Positions 1-5,528 of a stretch of DNA of 5,528 bases are shown piece after piece. Source of the DNA: Frankiaceae bacterium (GTDB taxonomy: Bacteria > Actinomycetota > Actinomycetes > JAVEEB01); NCBI GenBank assembly GCA_030840665.1, contig JAVEEB010000321.1, positions 1 through 5,528 on the forward strand, read 5' to 3'. Every line of letters starts with the position of its first letter. Position 1 is the stretch's first letter. The notes below the pieces were generated by a model, which was given only the letters and a program-made list of their open reading frames with translations, made no database searches and was not told the origin of the DNA. A program made the position numbers and the translations under genes.

Positions 1-2017
1 GGCCCAGCACGGCGCGGGTCGCTGCCGCCTCGTCGCCGCCCGCCGCCAGCGGTGACTTGGTCAGCTCGATGTACCAGTCGAACACCTCGTCCCACGCGAA
101 GTGGAAGAGCAGGTCCGCGACTCGGGCGAATTCGTAGCGCTCATAGAGGTCGTCGGCCTGGGCGATGACGGCATTCAGCCGCGACAGGATCCAGCGATCG
201 GCGACGCCGAGTCCGGACAAGGGGGGCACCGGCTTGGTGGCGTCGGCGCCGTTCATCGCTGCAAAGCGAGTGGCGTTCCAGATCTTCGTGATGAAGTTGC
301 GCGAGCCCTGGACCCAGTCTTCGCCGATCGGCACGTCGGTGCCGGGGTTGGCGCCCTTCGCGAGGGTGAACCGCAGCGCGTCCGCGCCGTACTTGTCGAT
401 CCAGTCGAGCGGGTCGACGACGTTGCCCTTGGACTTCGACATCTTCTTGCCGTTTTGGTCGCGGATGAGGCCGGTGACGGCGACGTGCGTGAAGGGCACT
501 TCCTTCATGGCGTACGAGGCGAACATCATCATGCGAGCGACCCAGAAGAAGATGATGTCGTACCCGGTGACCAACACCGACGTGGGATAGAACACGTCGA
601 GATCGGCGGTCTGCTCCGGCCAACCCAACGTCGAGAACGGCCAGAGGCCGGACGAGAACCACGTGTCGAGCACATCGTTGTCTTGTGTGAGCTCAGTTTT
701 TCCGCACTCGCCGCACGCGGTCGGATCGTCCATGCCCGCGGGCACCGTCACGTGGCCGTCCGGGCAGTACCACACCGGGATGCGGTGCCCCCACCACAAC
801 TGGCGGCTGATGCACCAGTCGTGCAGGTTGTCGACCCACGCGAAATAGCGATCGGCCATCTCCGCAGGGACGAACTCAGTGCGTCCCTCGCGGACGAAGT
901 CGCCGGCGGCTTGCGCCAACGGCGCGACGCTGACGTACCACTGCAGGGACAGCCGCGGCTCGACGACGGTGCCGCAGCGCGAGCAATGCCCGACCGCGTG
1001 CACGTACGGCCGCTTCTCCGCGACGATCAAACCCAAGGCACGCAAGGCTTCCGTGACGGCCGTGCGCGCGACGAAGCGGTCCATCCCGAAGAACGGCCCG
1101 GGGACGCTGATCCGCGCTTCGTCGTCCATGACGCTGATCGACGGGAGGTTGTGCCGCTGCGCGATCGCGAAGTCGTTCGGGTCATGGGCGGGCGTCACCT
1201 TCACCGCCCCGGTGCCGAACTCCGGGTCAACATGCTCATCGCCGACGATGAGGATCTGGCGGCCGGTGAGCGGCAATTCGATCGTCGTACCGATCAAATT
1301 CTTGTAGCGCTCGTCTGTTGGATGCACCGCCACGGCAGTGTCGCCGAGCATCGTCTCGACGCGGGTGGTCGCGACGGTCACCGGGCCGTACGAGATCGAG
1401 ACCAGCTCGCCGTCGTCGTCCGAGTGCTCCACCTCGATGTCCGACAGGGCGGTGAGGCAACGCGGGCACCAGTTCGTGATGCGGTTGGCGCGGTAGATGA
1501 GGCCGTCCGCGTACATGCGACCGAACATCACCCGGACGGCGTTGGACAGGCCCTCGTCCATCGTGAAACGCAACCGGTCCCAGTCGACACCGTCTCCGAG
1601 CCGGCGCATCTGACCCAGGATGCGGCCCCCGTACTCGGCCTTCCACTCCCACACCCGCTCGACGAACGCCTCGCGGCCGAGATCGTGCCGCGTCAGGCCC
1701 TCCTTGTCGGCGAGCTCCTTCTCCACGGCGTTCTGCGTGGCGATACCCGCGTGGTCGGTGCCCGGCAGCCAGAGGGTGTTGAAGCCCTGCATGCGCTTGC
1801 GCCGCGTCAACGCGTCCATCAACGTGTGCTGGAACGCGTGGCCCATGTGGAGCTGACCGGTGACGTTGGGGGGCGGGATGACGATCGTGTACGGCGGCTT
1901 GCCACCACTCGTCGTCGCCTCGGCGGTCGCATGGAAGTAACCGGCGGCCACCCACTGCTCGTAGAGGCGGGGCTCGGCTGCGGCGGCGTCAAAAGACGTG
2001 GGGAGTTCGGTAGTCAC
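1..2017 (-). CDS. valS: Valyl-tRNA synthetase (3' end off window)
   Basis: Class I aminoacyl-tRNA synthetase that charges tRNA-Val with valine in the cytoplasm and hydrolyses mischarged threonine. Translating the minus strand from GTG at 2017 gives 672 uninterrupted codons to the window edge; family members are usually about 850-900 residues, so roughly the last 200 (end of the anticodon-binding domain and the C-terminal coiled coil) are missing. Visible landmarks are [13 protein letters not shown] with the HIGH-type motif at residues 57-60, the editing domain with TTRVETM at 217-223 and TPAHDPND from 275, [12 protein letters not shown] at 400-411, KMSKS at 525-529, and the start of the anticodon-binding domain at DRWILSRL from 607. 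Paired cysteines at 184/187, 345/348 and 435/438 look like zinc sites. The start is fixed by an in-frame TAG four codons upstream and by the next ATG lying inside the HIGH motif. No Shine-Dalgarno is visible. The gene is divergent from the secreted repeat protein. Identification is secure. Confidence 0.97.
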   Translation of the reverse strand, partial: MTTELPTSFDAAAAEPRLYEQWVAAGYFHATAEATTSGGKPPYTIVIPPPNVTGQLHMGHAFQHTLMDALTRRKRMQGFNTLWLPGTDHAGIATQNAVEKELADKEGLTRHDLGREAFVERVWEWKAEYGGRILGQMRRLGDGVDWDRLRFTMDEGLSNAVRVMFGRMYADGLIYRANRITNWCPRCLTALSDIEVEHSDDDGELVSISYGPVTVATTRVETMLGDTAVAVHPTDERYKNLIGTTIELPLTGRQILIVGDEHVDPEFGTGAVKVTPAHDPNDFAIAQRHNLPSISVMDDEARISVPGPFFGMDRFVARTAVTEALRALGLIVAEKRPYVHAVGHCSRCGTVVEPRLSLQWYVSVAPLAQAAGDFVREGRTEFVPAEMADRYFAWVDNLHDWCISRQLWWGHRIPVWYCPDGHVTVPAGMDDPTACGECGKTELTQDNDVLDTWFSSGLWPFSTLGWPEQTADLDVFYPTSVLVTGYDIIFFWVARMMMFASYAMKEVPFTHVAVTGLIRDQNGKKMSKSKGNVVDPLDWIDKYGADALRFTLAKGANPGTDVPIGEDWVQGSRNFITKIWNATRFAAMNGADATKPVPPLSGLGVADRWILSRLNAVIAQADDLYERYEFARVADLLFHFAWDEVFDWYIELTKSPLAAGGDEAAATRAVLG

Positions 2018-2023
2018 GCGGTG

Positions 2024-2029
2024 AGTCTA
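2024..2029 (-). promoter_or_regulatory. Candidate -10 box for leaderless valS
   Basis: On the minus strand TAGACT fits the actinobacterial TANNNT -10 pattern. It ends six bases before the GTG start at 2017, so transcription would begin at or next to the start codon. Together with the lack of a purine-rich ribosome binding site this suggests a leaderless mRNA. No convincing -35 hexamer is visible; the stretch about 17 bp upstream is GC-rich. This is inferred from spacing only. Confidence 0.5.
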
Positions 2030-2154
2030 GTGAGCGCCGCCCGGGTGCCGGCCAGGCGTTTCCGGTGCGCCCAGCGATCTTCCGGCCTGGACCCTGGTCG
2101 AAGCGGGCCGCGCACGACAGAATCCGACGAACCCGCCCTTCTAGGAGACGCCCC

Positions 2155-3003
2155 ATGTCCAGCCCTGCCCGCTCGTTGCACGTGACCGTCGCCGCCTACA
2201 CCGCCCTCGCCCTGGCACTCGCCGGCACCGCCGCCTCGTCGGCGCCCGTCAGCGCCTCCACCCGGACGGCCAGCGCGATCACCGGCGCGGGTATCACGGA
2301 CGGCACCGTCACCGGGGCCGACCTGAAGGACGGCTCGCTCACGGGCGCCGACATCAAGGACAGCTCCCTCACGGGCGCCGACATCAAGGACAGCTCGCTC
2401 ACGGGCGCCGACATCAAGAACAGCTCCCTCACCGGCGCGGACGTCAAGGACGGCTCGCTGACGGGCGCCGACATCAAGAAGGGCTCGATCCCGGCCGACC
2501 GAGTCGCCGGGGGCCTGCCGGGCACCGCAACCGGCTACACCAAGGCCGAGAGCGACAGCCTGTATCTGCTGAAGACCGGCAAAGCCGCGGACGCCAACAC
2601 CATTGATGGCATCGACTCGTCCGCGCTTGCGCAGGGGAACGTCACCACCACGTCGTCGCAGACGATCGTCCCCGTCGGCACCACCGTCCACTTGATGACG
2701 GTGCCCGGGTGGGCATCCGTCGATTCCCTGAACTGCTCAACCAGCGTGGCGAACGCCAGCGTGGTCATCACGAGCCCGACGACCGTGAACGTCTGGACCG
2801 AGTCGTCCACCAACGCCGCCGGCAGCTTCCTCGCGGGCTTGGTCAGCGCCGGGACACCGCTCGGCAAGAACGGCTGGGCCAAGTTCACGATCGGCCAGGT
2901 CGCCGGGATCGGTGACACGTCCGGTAGCGCGGTCATCGAGATCCACACGGCCTCGACGACCTCCGGCTGCCGCTTCATCGTGACCGCTCAAATCACGCAC
3001 TGA
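2155..3003 (+). CDS. Secreted decapeptide (pentapeptide-pair) repeat protein
   Basis: The predicted product is 282 residues and probably exported; its function is unknown. The start is ATG at 2155, preceded by AGGAGA (2143-2148) at good spacing; the frame stays open upstream but lacks such a site. Residues 1 to about 30-34 form a signal peptide: short n-region with Arg6, hydrophobic stretch 11-27, and possible cleavage after SSA (30) or VSA (34). Residues 39-110 hold seven ten-residue units, the first degenerate, typified by DSSLTGADIK. Each reads as two pentapeptides (SSLTG, ADIKD) with a central Leu/Ile/Val, matching the A(D/N)LXX pentapeptide pattern and perhaps forming a short beta-helix. 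Residues 128-156 (YTKAESDSLYLLKTGKAAD, then NTIDGIDSS) form a linker recalled from other actinobacterial surface proteins. The C-terminal part (about 165-282) is Ser/Thr/Val-rich and looks beta-stranded; its only two cysteines (194, 272) could form a disulfide. There is no sortase motif or C-terminal anchor, so it is probably released or held by another partner. A weak -10-like CAGAAT at 2118-2123 might drive it. Confidence 0.85.
   Translation: MSSPARSLHVTVAAYTALALALAGTAASSAPVSASTRTASAITGAGITDGTVTGADLKDGSLTGADIKDSSLTGADIKDSSLTGADIKNSSLTGADVKDGSLTGADIKKGSIPADRVAGGLPGTATGYTKAESDSLYLLKTGKAADANTIDGIDSSALAQGNVTTTSSQTIVPVGTTVHLMTVPGWASVDSLNCSTSVANASVVITSPTTVNVWTESSTNAAGSFLAGLVSAGTPLGKNGWAKFTIGQVAGIGDTSGSAVIEIHTASTTSGCRFIVTAQITH
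2269..2478 (+). repeat. 30-bp in-frame tandem repeat, about 7 units
   Basis: Units start at 2269 (degenerate), 2299, 2329, 2359, 2389, 2419 and 2449, with a decayed partial unit from 2479. Each encodes one ten-residue repeat of the secreted protein. Unit 2389 differs by one base from both its neighbours at 2329 and 2359, and 2329 differs from 2449 by one base. Units 2299 and 2419 are more diverged. The near identity of the central units at synonymous as well as non-synonymous sites suggests recent duplication or homogenisation. Confidence 0.92.
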
Positions 3004-3028
3004 CGGTTTGGGCACGCAACCCTTTGTC

Positions 3029-3039
3029 GTGGCGGCCAC
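3029..3039. other. Short palindrome beside exporter -10 box
   Basis: GTGGCGGCCAC is an 11-bp inverted repeat (5-bp arms, one central base) lying one base upstream of TAAGAT. Its place between -35 and -10 would suit a repressor or activator site, but the arms are short and GC-rich, so chance is a serious alternative. Confidence 0.2.
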
Positions 3040-3040
3040 C

Positions 3041-3046
3041 TAAGAT
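3041..3046 (+). promoter_or_regulatory. Candidate -10 box for the ABC exporter operon
   Basis: TAAGAT fits TANNNT and stands out as AT-rich in a GC-rich 75-bp spacer between the repeat protein stop and the ATPase start. Transcription would start near 3053, leaving a leader of about 25 nt that contains the ribosome binding site. The nearest -35-like sequence, TTGTCG at 3024-3029, is too close (11 bp), so any -35 element is weak or absent. No strong terminator for the upstream gene is seen; only an imperfect GGTTTG/CAACCC hairpin around 3005-3021. Confidence 0.4.
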
Positions 3047-3078
3047 CACCCGGGTACGGCTGCCGAGGGGAGCGACGC

Positions 3079-4080
3079 ATGGCTGCGGCAATTGAGGTCA
3101 CCGACCTCGTCAAGACGTTCAAGGGTGGAGTGAAGGCGCTGACCGGCGTCTCGTTCGCCGTCGAGCCAGGCACCGTCTTCGGGCTCCTGGGCCCGAACGG
3201 GGCGGGCAAGACGACCGCCGTGCGCATCCTCACGACGGTTCTGCGGCCGGACGCCGGGCACGCCACTGTGCTCGGCCGCGACGTCGTGCGGGAGCCGGAC
3301 GCCGTCCGCAGCCTGATCGGCCTGGCCGGGCAGAACGCGGCGGTCGACGAGATCCTCACCGGCCGCGAGAACCTGCAGATGATCGCCCGGCTGAATCACC
3401 TGCCCCTGGACTTCGCGCGCTCTCGGGCCGTTGAACTCCTGCGCCAGTTCGACCTGACCGAGGCGGGCGACCGGATCCTCAAGACGTACTCCGGTGGCAT
3501 GCGGCGCCGGCTCGACCTCGCGGCCGCGCTCGTCTCCCGGCCGCAGGTGCTCTTCCTCGACGAGCCCACCACCGGCCTCGACCCCCAGAGCCGCCTGGGC
3601 CTCTGGCAGGTCATCGAGGAGCTCGTCAGCGAGGGCACGACAGTGCTGCTCACGACGCAGTACCTCGAGGAGGCCGACCGCCTCGCCAGTCAGCTCGTCG
3701 TCATCGACCACGGCGGGGTCATCTCGACCGGCACCCCGTCGGAGCTGAAGGCGCGGCTCGGGGCGACGGTCATCCATGTCGCCTTCCATGACGCGCAGTC
3801 GGCGCAAACAGCGGCAGGGGTGCTGACGGGGGTGGGCAACGGGGCGCCGCGCATCGACGGCAATGCGGTCGAGATCAACGTCGAGCAGGGTCCCAAGACC
3901 GCCATGGAGGCGCTCCGGCTCCTCGACCAGTCCGGCCTCGAGGCGACGGAGTTCGCGTTGCGCGAGCCGAGTCTCGACGACGTCTTCCTCGCCCTCACGG
4001 GCCGCAAGGCCGAGGCCTCTGCCGACGACGACGCCACGCCCACGAAACGTCGCGGCCGTGGCAAGAAGGAGAAGTCATGA
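3079..4080 (+). CDS. DrrA-like ABC exporter ATP-binding protein
   Basis: This is the cytoplasmic ATPase of a two-component ABC-2 exporter, 333 residues, powering the permease encoded next. Motifs in order: Walker A GPNGAGKT (38-45), Q-loop Gln85, signature YSGGM (137-141), Walker B VLFLDEP (157-163) with catalytic Glu162, D-loop GLD (166-168), and the switch position in TTQYLEEAD, where Gln194 replaces the usual His. Gln here and the C-terminal LDDVFLALTG (299-308) are features of the daunorubicin-resistance DrrA family. The product ends in an acidic then strongly basic tail (residues 311-333; DDDA, KRRGRGKKEK). Start ATG 3079 is supported by GAGGGGAG at 3065-3072. Its TGA overlaps the permease ATG (ATGA), implying translational coupling. 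Family assignment is firm. The substrate cannot be read from sequence: drugs, polyketides and lipids are all exported by relatives, and no biosynthetic genes are in view. Confidence 0.95.
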   Translation: MAAAIEVTDLVKTFKGGVKALTGVSFAVEPGTVFGLLGPNGAGKTTAVRILTTVLRPDAGHATVLGRDVVREPDAVRSLIGLAGQNAAVDEILTGRENLQMIARLNHLPLDFARSRAVELLRQFDLTEAGDRILKTYSGGMRRRLDLAAALVSRPQVLFLDEPTTGLDPQSRLGLWQVIEELVSEGTTVLLTTQYLEEADRLASQLVVIDHGGVISTGTPSELKARLGATVIHVAFHDAQSAQTAAGVLTGVGNGAPRIDGNAVEINVEQGPKTAMEALRLLDQSGLEATEFALREPSLDDVFLALTGRKAEASADDDATPTKRRGRGKKEKS

Positions 4081-4886
4081 CCGCGCCGGCCGTGCCGACG
4101 ATCGCGCCGCTCTCGCGTAGCAAGTTGGCGTGGGCCGTCTCCGACGGCGTCGCGATGACGAAGCGCACGCTCATCGCGTACACGCGTATTCCTGAAGCAC
4201 TGTTCTTCACGCTGGTACAGCCGTTGATGTTCGTGCTGCTGTTCCGCTACGTCTTCGGCGGGGCGATCCACCCCGGGGGCGGGTTGCAGTACGTCGACAT
4301 CCTCATCCCCGGAATCTTCGTGCAGACACTGGTTTTCGGCGCCGTCGGCACGGCCATCGGCCTGTCCGAGGACCTGCACAAGGGAGTCATCGACCGCTTC
4401 CGCGCGTTGCCGATGGCGCGCTCCGCGGTGCTGGCCGGCCGCACGACCGGCGACCTCGTCAAGAACGTCCCTGTCGCCATCGTCATCTTCCTGATGGGCT
4501 TGCTCGTCGGGTTCCGCCCGCACGGCAGCATCGTCAACATCGTGCTCGCGACGTTGCTGCTGCTCTTCTTTTCGTACGCGATCTCCTGGGGCTTCGCCAT
4601 CATCGGACTCACCGCCCCCAACTCGGAAACGGCGCAGCTCATGTCGTTCCCGTTGCTGTTTCCGTTGACGTTCGCCTCCGGCGCGTTTGCGCCGACGGAG
4701 ACGATGCCGTCATGGCTGCGCGGGTTCGCCGACCACCAGCCGGTGGGCGCCCTCGTGCACTCGACCCGTTCGCTGATGCTCGGGCAGCCGGTCGGCAGCT
4801 ACGTGTGGGAATCCCTCGCCTGGTCCGTCGCCCTGCTGGCCATTTTCAGCACGATCGCGGTCCGCAGCTACCGCAAGATCGCCTAA
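4077..4886 (+). CDS. DrrB-like ABC-2 type permease
   Basis: This is the membrane subunit of the exporter, 269 residues, expected to pair as a dimer with two copies of the upstream ATPase. About six hydrophobic segments are visible: roughly 42-60, 73-97, 131-146, 153-178, 186-204 and 246-263. Between the second and third lies EDLHKGVIDRFRALPMAR (98-115), the conserved cytoplasmic stretch of ABC-2/DrrB permeases thought to contact the ATPase. FASGAFAPTETMPSWLR (199-215) is also typical of the family. The start ATG lies within the stop of the ATPase gene, with AAGGAG at 4066-4071 inside that gene. Length and topology are normal for the family. It is probably co-transcribed and coupled with the ATPase. 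The substrate is unknown. Confidence 0.94.
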   Translation: MTAPAVPTIAPLSRSKLAWAVSDGVAMTKRTLIAYTRIPEALFFTLVQPLMFVLLFRYVFGGAIHPGGGLQYVDILIPGIFVQTLVFGAVGTAIGLSEDLHKGVIDRFRALPMARSAVLAGRTTGDLVKNVPVAIVIFLMGLLVGFRPHGSIVNIVLATLLLLFFSYAISWGFAIIGLTAPNSETAQLMSFPLLFPLTFASGAFAPTETMPSWLRGFADHQPVGALVHSTRSLMLGQPVGSYVWESLAWSVALLAIFSTIAVRSYRKIA

Positions 4887-4898
4887 GCTTCACGGCGA

Positions 4899-4910
4899 GC
4901 TGTCGACAGC
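4899..4910. other. 12-bp perfect palindrome after the permease
   Basis: GCTGTCGACAGC is a perfect inverted repeat lying 12 bp after the permease stop and just before the purine-rich ribosome binding region of the next gene. It has no T-tract and almost no loop, so it is a poor intrinsic terminator. A protein-binding site or a small mRNA processing hairpin is possible, as is coincidence. Confidence 0.3.
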
Positions 4911-4911
4911 C

Positions 4912-4924
4912 GGGAGGGGGTGAG
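4912..4924 (+). promoter_or_regulatory. Ribosome binding region deciding start of small membrane gene
   Basis: A G-rich run (GGGAGGGGGTGAG) precedes the gene. GGAGG at 4913-4917 is only two bases from GTG 4920, too close for normal initiation, and eleven from TTG 4929. Shifted pairing with AGGGGG would put TTG 4929 at about eight bases. A third in-frame start, GTG 4944, has no good site. TTG 4929 therefore fits the ribosome binding site best although TTG is the rarest start type. Confidence 0.45.
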
Positions 4925-5402
4925 ACGGTTGCCGTTCGCGCGCGTGAACCTGGCTGCGGAGTGGCGGGCGGACGTCCAGGCGGCGAAGGTCGAGCTGGAG
5001 GCGACGGAGGCCCAGGCCTTCGTGCTGGCAAGCCACGCGCTCGCCTGGAGGCTGACCCGCTTCGTGCTCCCGTGCGTGTTGGCGGTGGCCGCGGTGCTGG
5101 TCGTCCGAGGGGACGCGCGGCCGGCTGCGCTGTTACTCGCCGGCGCCATCGGCATCCTCGTCCCGCAGGCCCTGGCCTTCCTCCTGACGTTCCCGGTCAA
5201 CTGCGTAGCCACGTCGCAAACATGGCGACGGGGCTCGCAGACGGCTCAGGTGCGCTTCGGCGTGACCGGCTTCGTCTACAACTACTACGGCTGGCGGTAC
5301 GCCTACCGAGGCCGGCAGCGACCCTGGGGCGCGATGACCCGGCAAGAGCAGGCGTTCTCGAACCCGACACGCGCCGGCGTACCTCCCACCGGCGGCGCCT
5401 GA
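4920..5402 (+). CDS. Unrecognised two-helix membrane protein
   Basis: I do not recognise this protein. The frame has the strong G/C third-position bias of its neighbours, which supports real coding. From GTG 4920 it is 160 residues; TTG 4929 is equally plausible and would remove three. Residues 11-42 form an Ala/Glu-rich, probably helical segment. Two hydrophobic helices follow at about 47-63 and 68-90, separated by a short polar turn (RGDAR), making a hairpin in the membrane. The C-terminal 65 residues are soluble, positively charged and aromatic, with YNYYGWRYAYRG (120-131) the most distinctive stretch, and end in a Pro/Gly-rich tail. By the positive-inside tendency both ends are probably cytoplasmic. 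It lies 33 bp behind the permease gene, close enough for co-transcription, so it might assist the exporter, but that rests on position alone. Confidence 0.72.
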   Translation: MRRLPFARVNLAAEWRADVQAAKVELEATEAQAFVLASHALAWRLTRFVLPCVLAVAAVLVVRGDARPAALLLAGAIGILVPQALAFLLTFPVNCVATSQTWRRGSQTAQVRFGVTGFVYNYYGWRYAYRGRQRPWGAMTRQEQAFSNPTRAGVPPTGGA

Positions 5403-5403
5403 G

Positions 5404-5415
5404 GCCCGCGTGGGC
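5404..5415. terminator. Weak hairpin between convergent genes
   Basis: GCCCGCGTGGGC can fold as a 4-bp GC stem with a 4-base loop in the 18-bp gap between two convergent stops. There is no T-tract on either strand. It could be a minimal bidirectional terminator but the stem is short and could arise by chance. Confidence 0.2.
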
Positions 5416-5420
5416 GTGGG

Positions 5421-5528
5421 TCAGTACTTGCCGGTCAACTTCTTCTTGACCCGCATGACGCGAAGGATGACCGCCAGGATCCCGTGGGGCCCGTACGGCT
5501 CGAACGCCTGCAGCCGCGTCAGCAGCCC
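5421..5528 (-). CDS. C-terminal end of an unidentified protein
   Basis: Reading the minus strand in from the right edge gives 35 open codons ending in TGA at 5423-5421. The visible residues include RLQAFEPYGPHGILAVILRV and end MRVKKKLTGKY. Supporting points are clean G/C third positions, a sensible basic C-terminus, and a stop 18 bp from the convergent neighbour's stop. The hydrophobic stretch GILAVILRVM followed by basic residues suggests a helix ending in a charged tail. Too little is present to assign a family; the rest lies beyond the window. Confidence 0.6.
   Translation of the reverse strand, partial: GLLTRLQAFEPYGPHGILAVILRVMRVKKKLTGKY

Noticed and set aside
2052..2090. Inverted repeat CCAGGC/GCCTGG in the divergent spacer
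   Set aside because: The arms are six bases with a 27-base loop, common by chance in sequence this GC-rich, with no link to a promoter element.
101..2185. A 694-codon open frame on the plus strand opposite valS
   Set aside because: It lies antisense to an unmistakable ValS and has low-complexity Arg/Asp/Val/His composition without recognisable motifs. Long antisense open frames are expected in high-GC genes with strong third-position bias.
2299..2478. CRISPR-like array because of regular 30-bp spacing
   Set aside because: The units are directly tandem without spacers, keep one reading frame and encode a protein repeat.
2014..2691. Repetitive minus-strand open frames opposite the decapeptide repeats (also 2196-2525)
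   Set aside because: Their repeats simply mirror the 30-bp plus-strand units. The plus strand has a ribosome binding site, a signal peptide and a known repeat pattern, while these have none.
4884..4922. Possible permease-small protein fusion by stop-codon readthrough, as both genes share a frame with only one TAA between them
   Set aside because: Only eleven codons separate them and an open stretch that short is expected by chance in GC-rich DNA. No slippery or readthrough context is visible and the second gene has its own ribosome binding region.
4712..5449. A 245-codon plus-strand frame overlapping the permease end and the small membrane gene
   Set aside because: It is Arg/Gly/Pro-rich, out of frame with two better-supported genes, and has no ribosome binding site or motif.

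Overview
The window is very GC-rich with strong G/C preference at third codon positions. It uses GTG starts, TANNNT-type -10 boxes and actinobacterial-looking protein families. It most likely comes from a high-GC Actinomycetota chromosome; nothing in it supports a genus. No tRNA, rRNA, insertion sequence, CRISPR array or phage gene was seen.

Layout: positions 1-2017 (minus strand) hold most of valyl-tRNA synthetase, a housekeeping gene whose 3' end lies off the left edge. It starts with GTG and has a TAGACT box six bases upstream and no Shine-Dalgarno, so it is probably leaderless. A 137-bp divergent spacer separates it from a plus-strand gene (2155-3003). That gene encodes a secreted protein built from a signal peptide, a ladder of ten-residue repeats (paired pentapeptides), a linker found in other actinobacterial surface proteins, and a two-cysteine C-terminal domain.

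After a 75-bp spacer with a candidate -10 box comes a DrrA/DrrB-type ABC exporter. The ATPase (3079-4080) and the six-helix ABC-2 permease (4077-4886) overlap by ATGA and are almost certainly translationally coupled. A small unrecognised two-helix membrane protein (about 4920-5402) follows within about 40 bp and may belong to the same transcript. At the right edge, 5421-5528 (minus strand) carries the last 35 codons of a convergent unidentified gene.

How the genes work together: the ATPase and permease should form one efflux or lipid/polyketide-export pump in the cytoplasmic membrane, with the small membrane protein as a possible accessory. The secreted repeat protein and ValS look functionally unrelated to the pump. 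No clearly new system is visible. The most worthwhile leads are the repeat protein, the small membrane protein behind the exporter, and the leaderless valS start.
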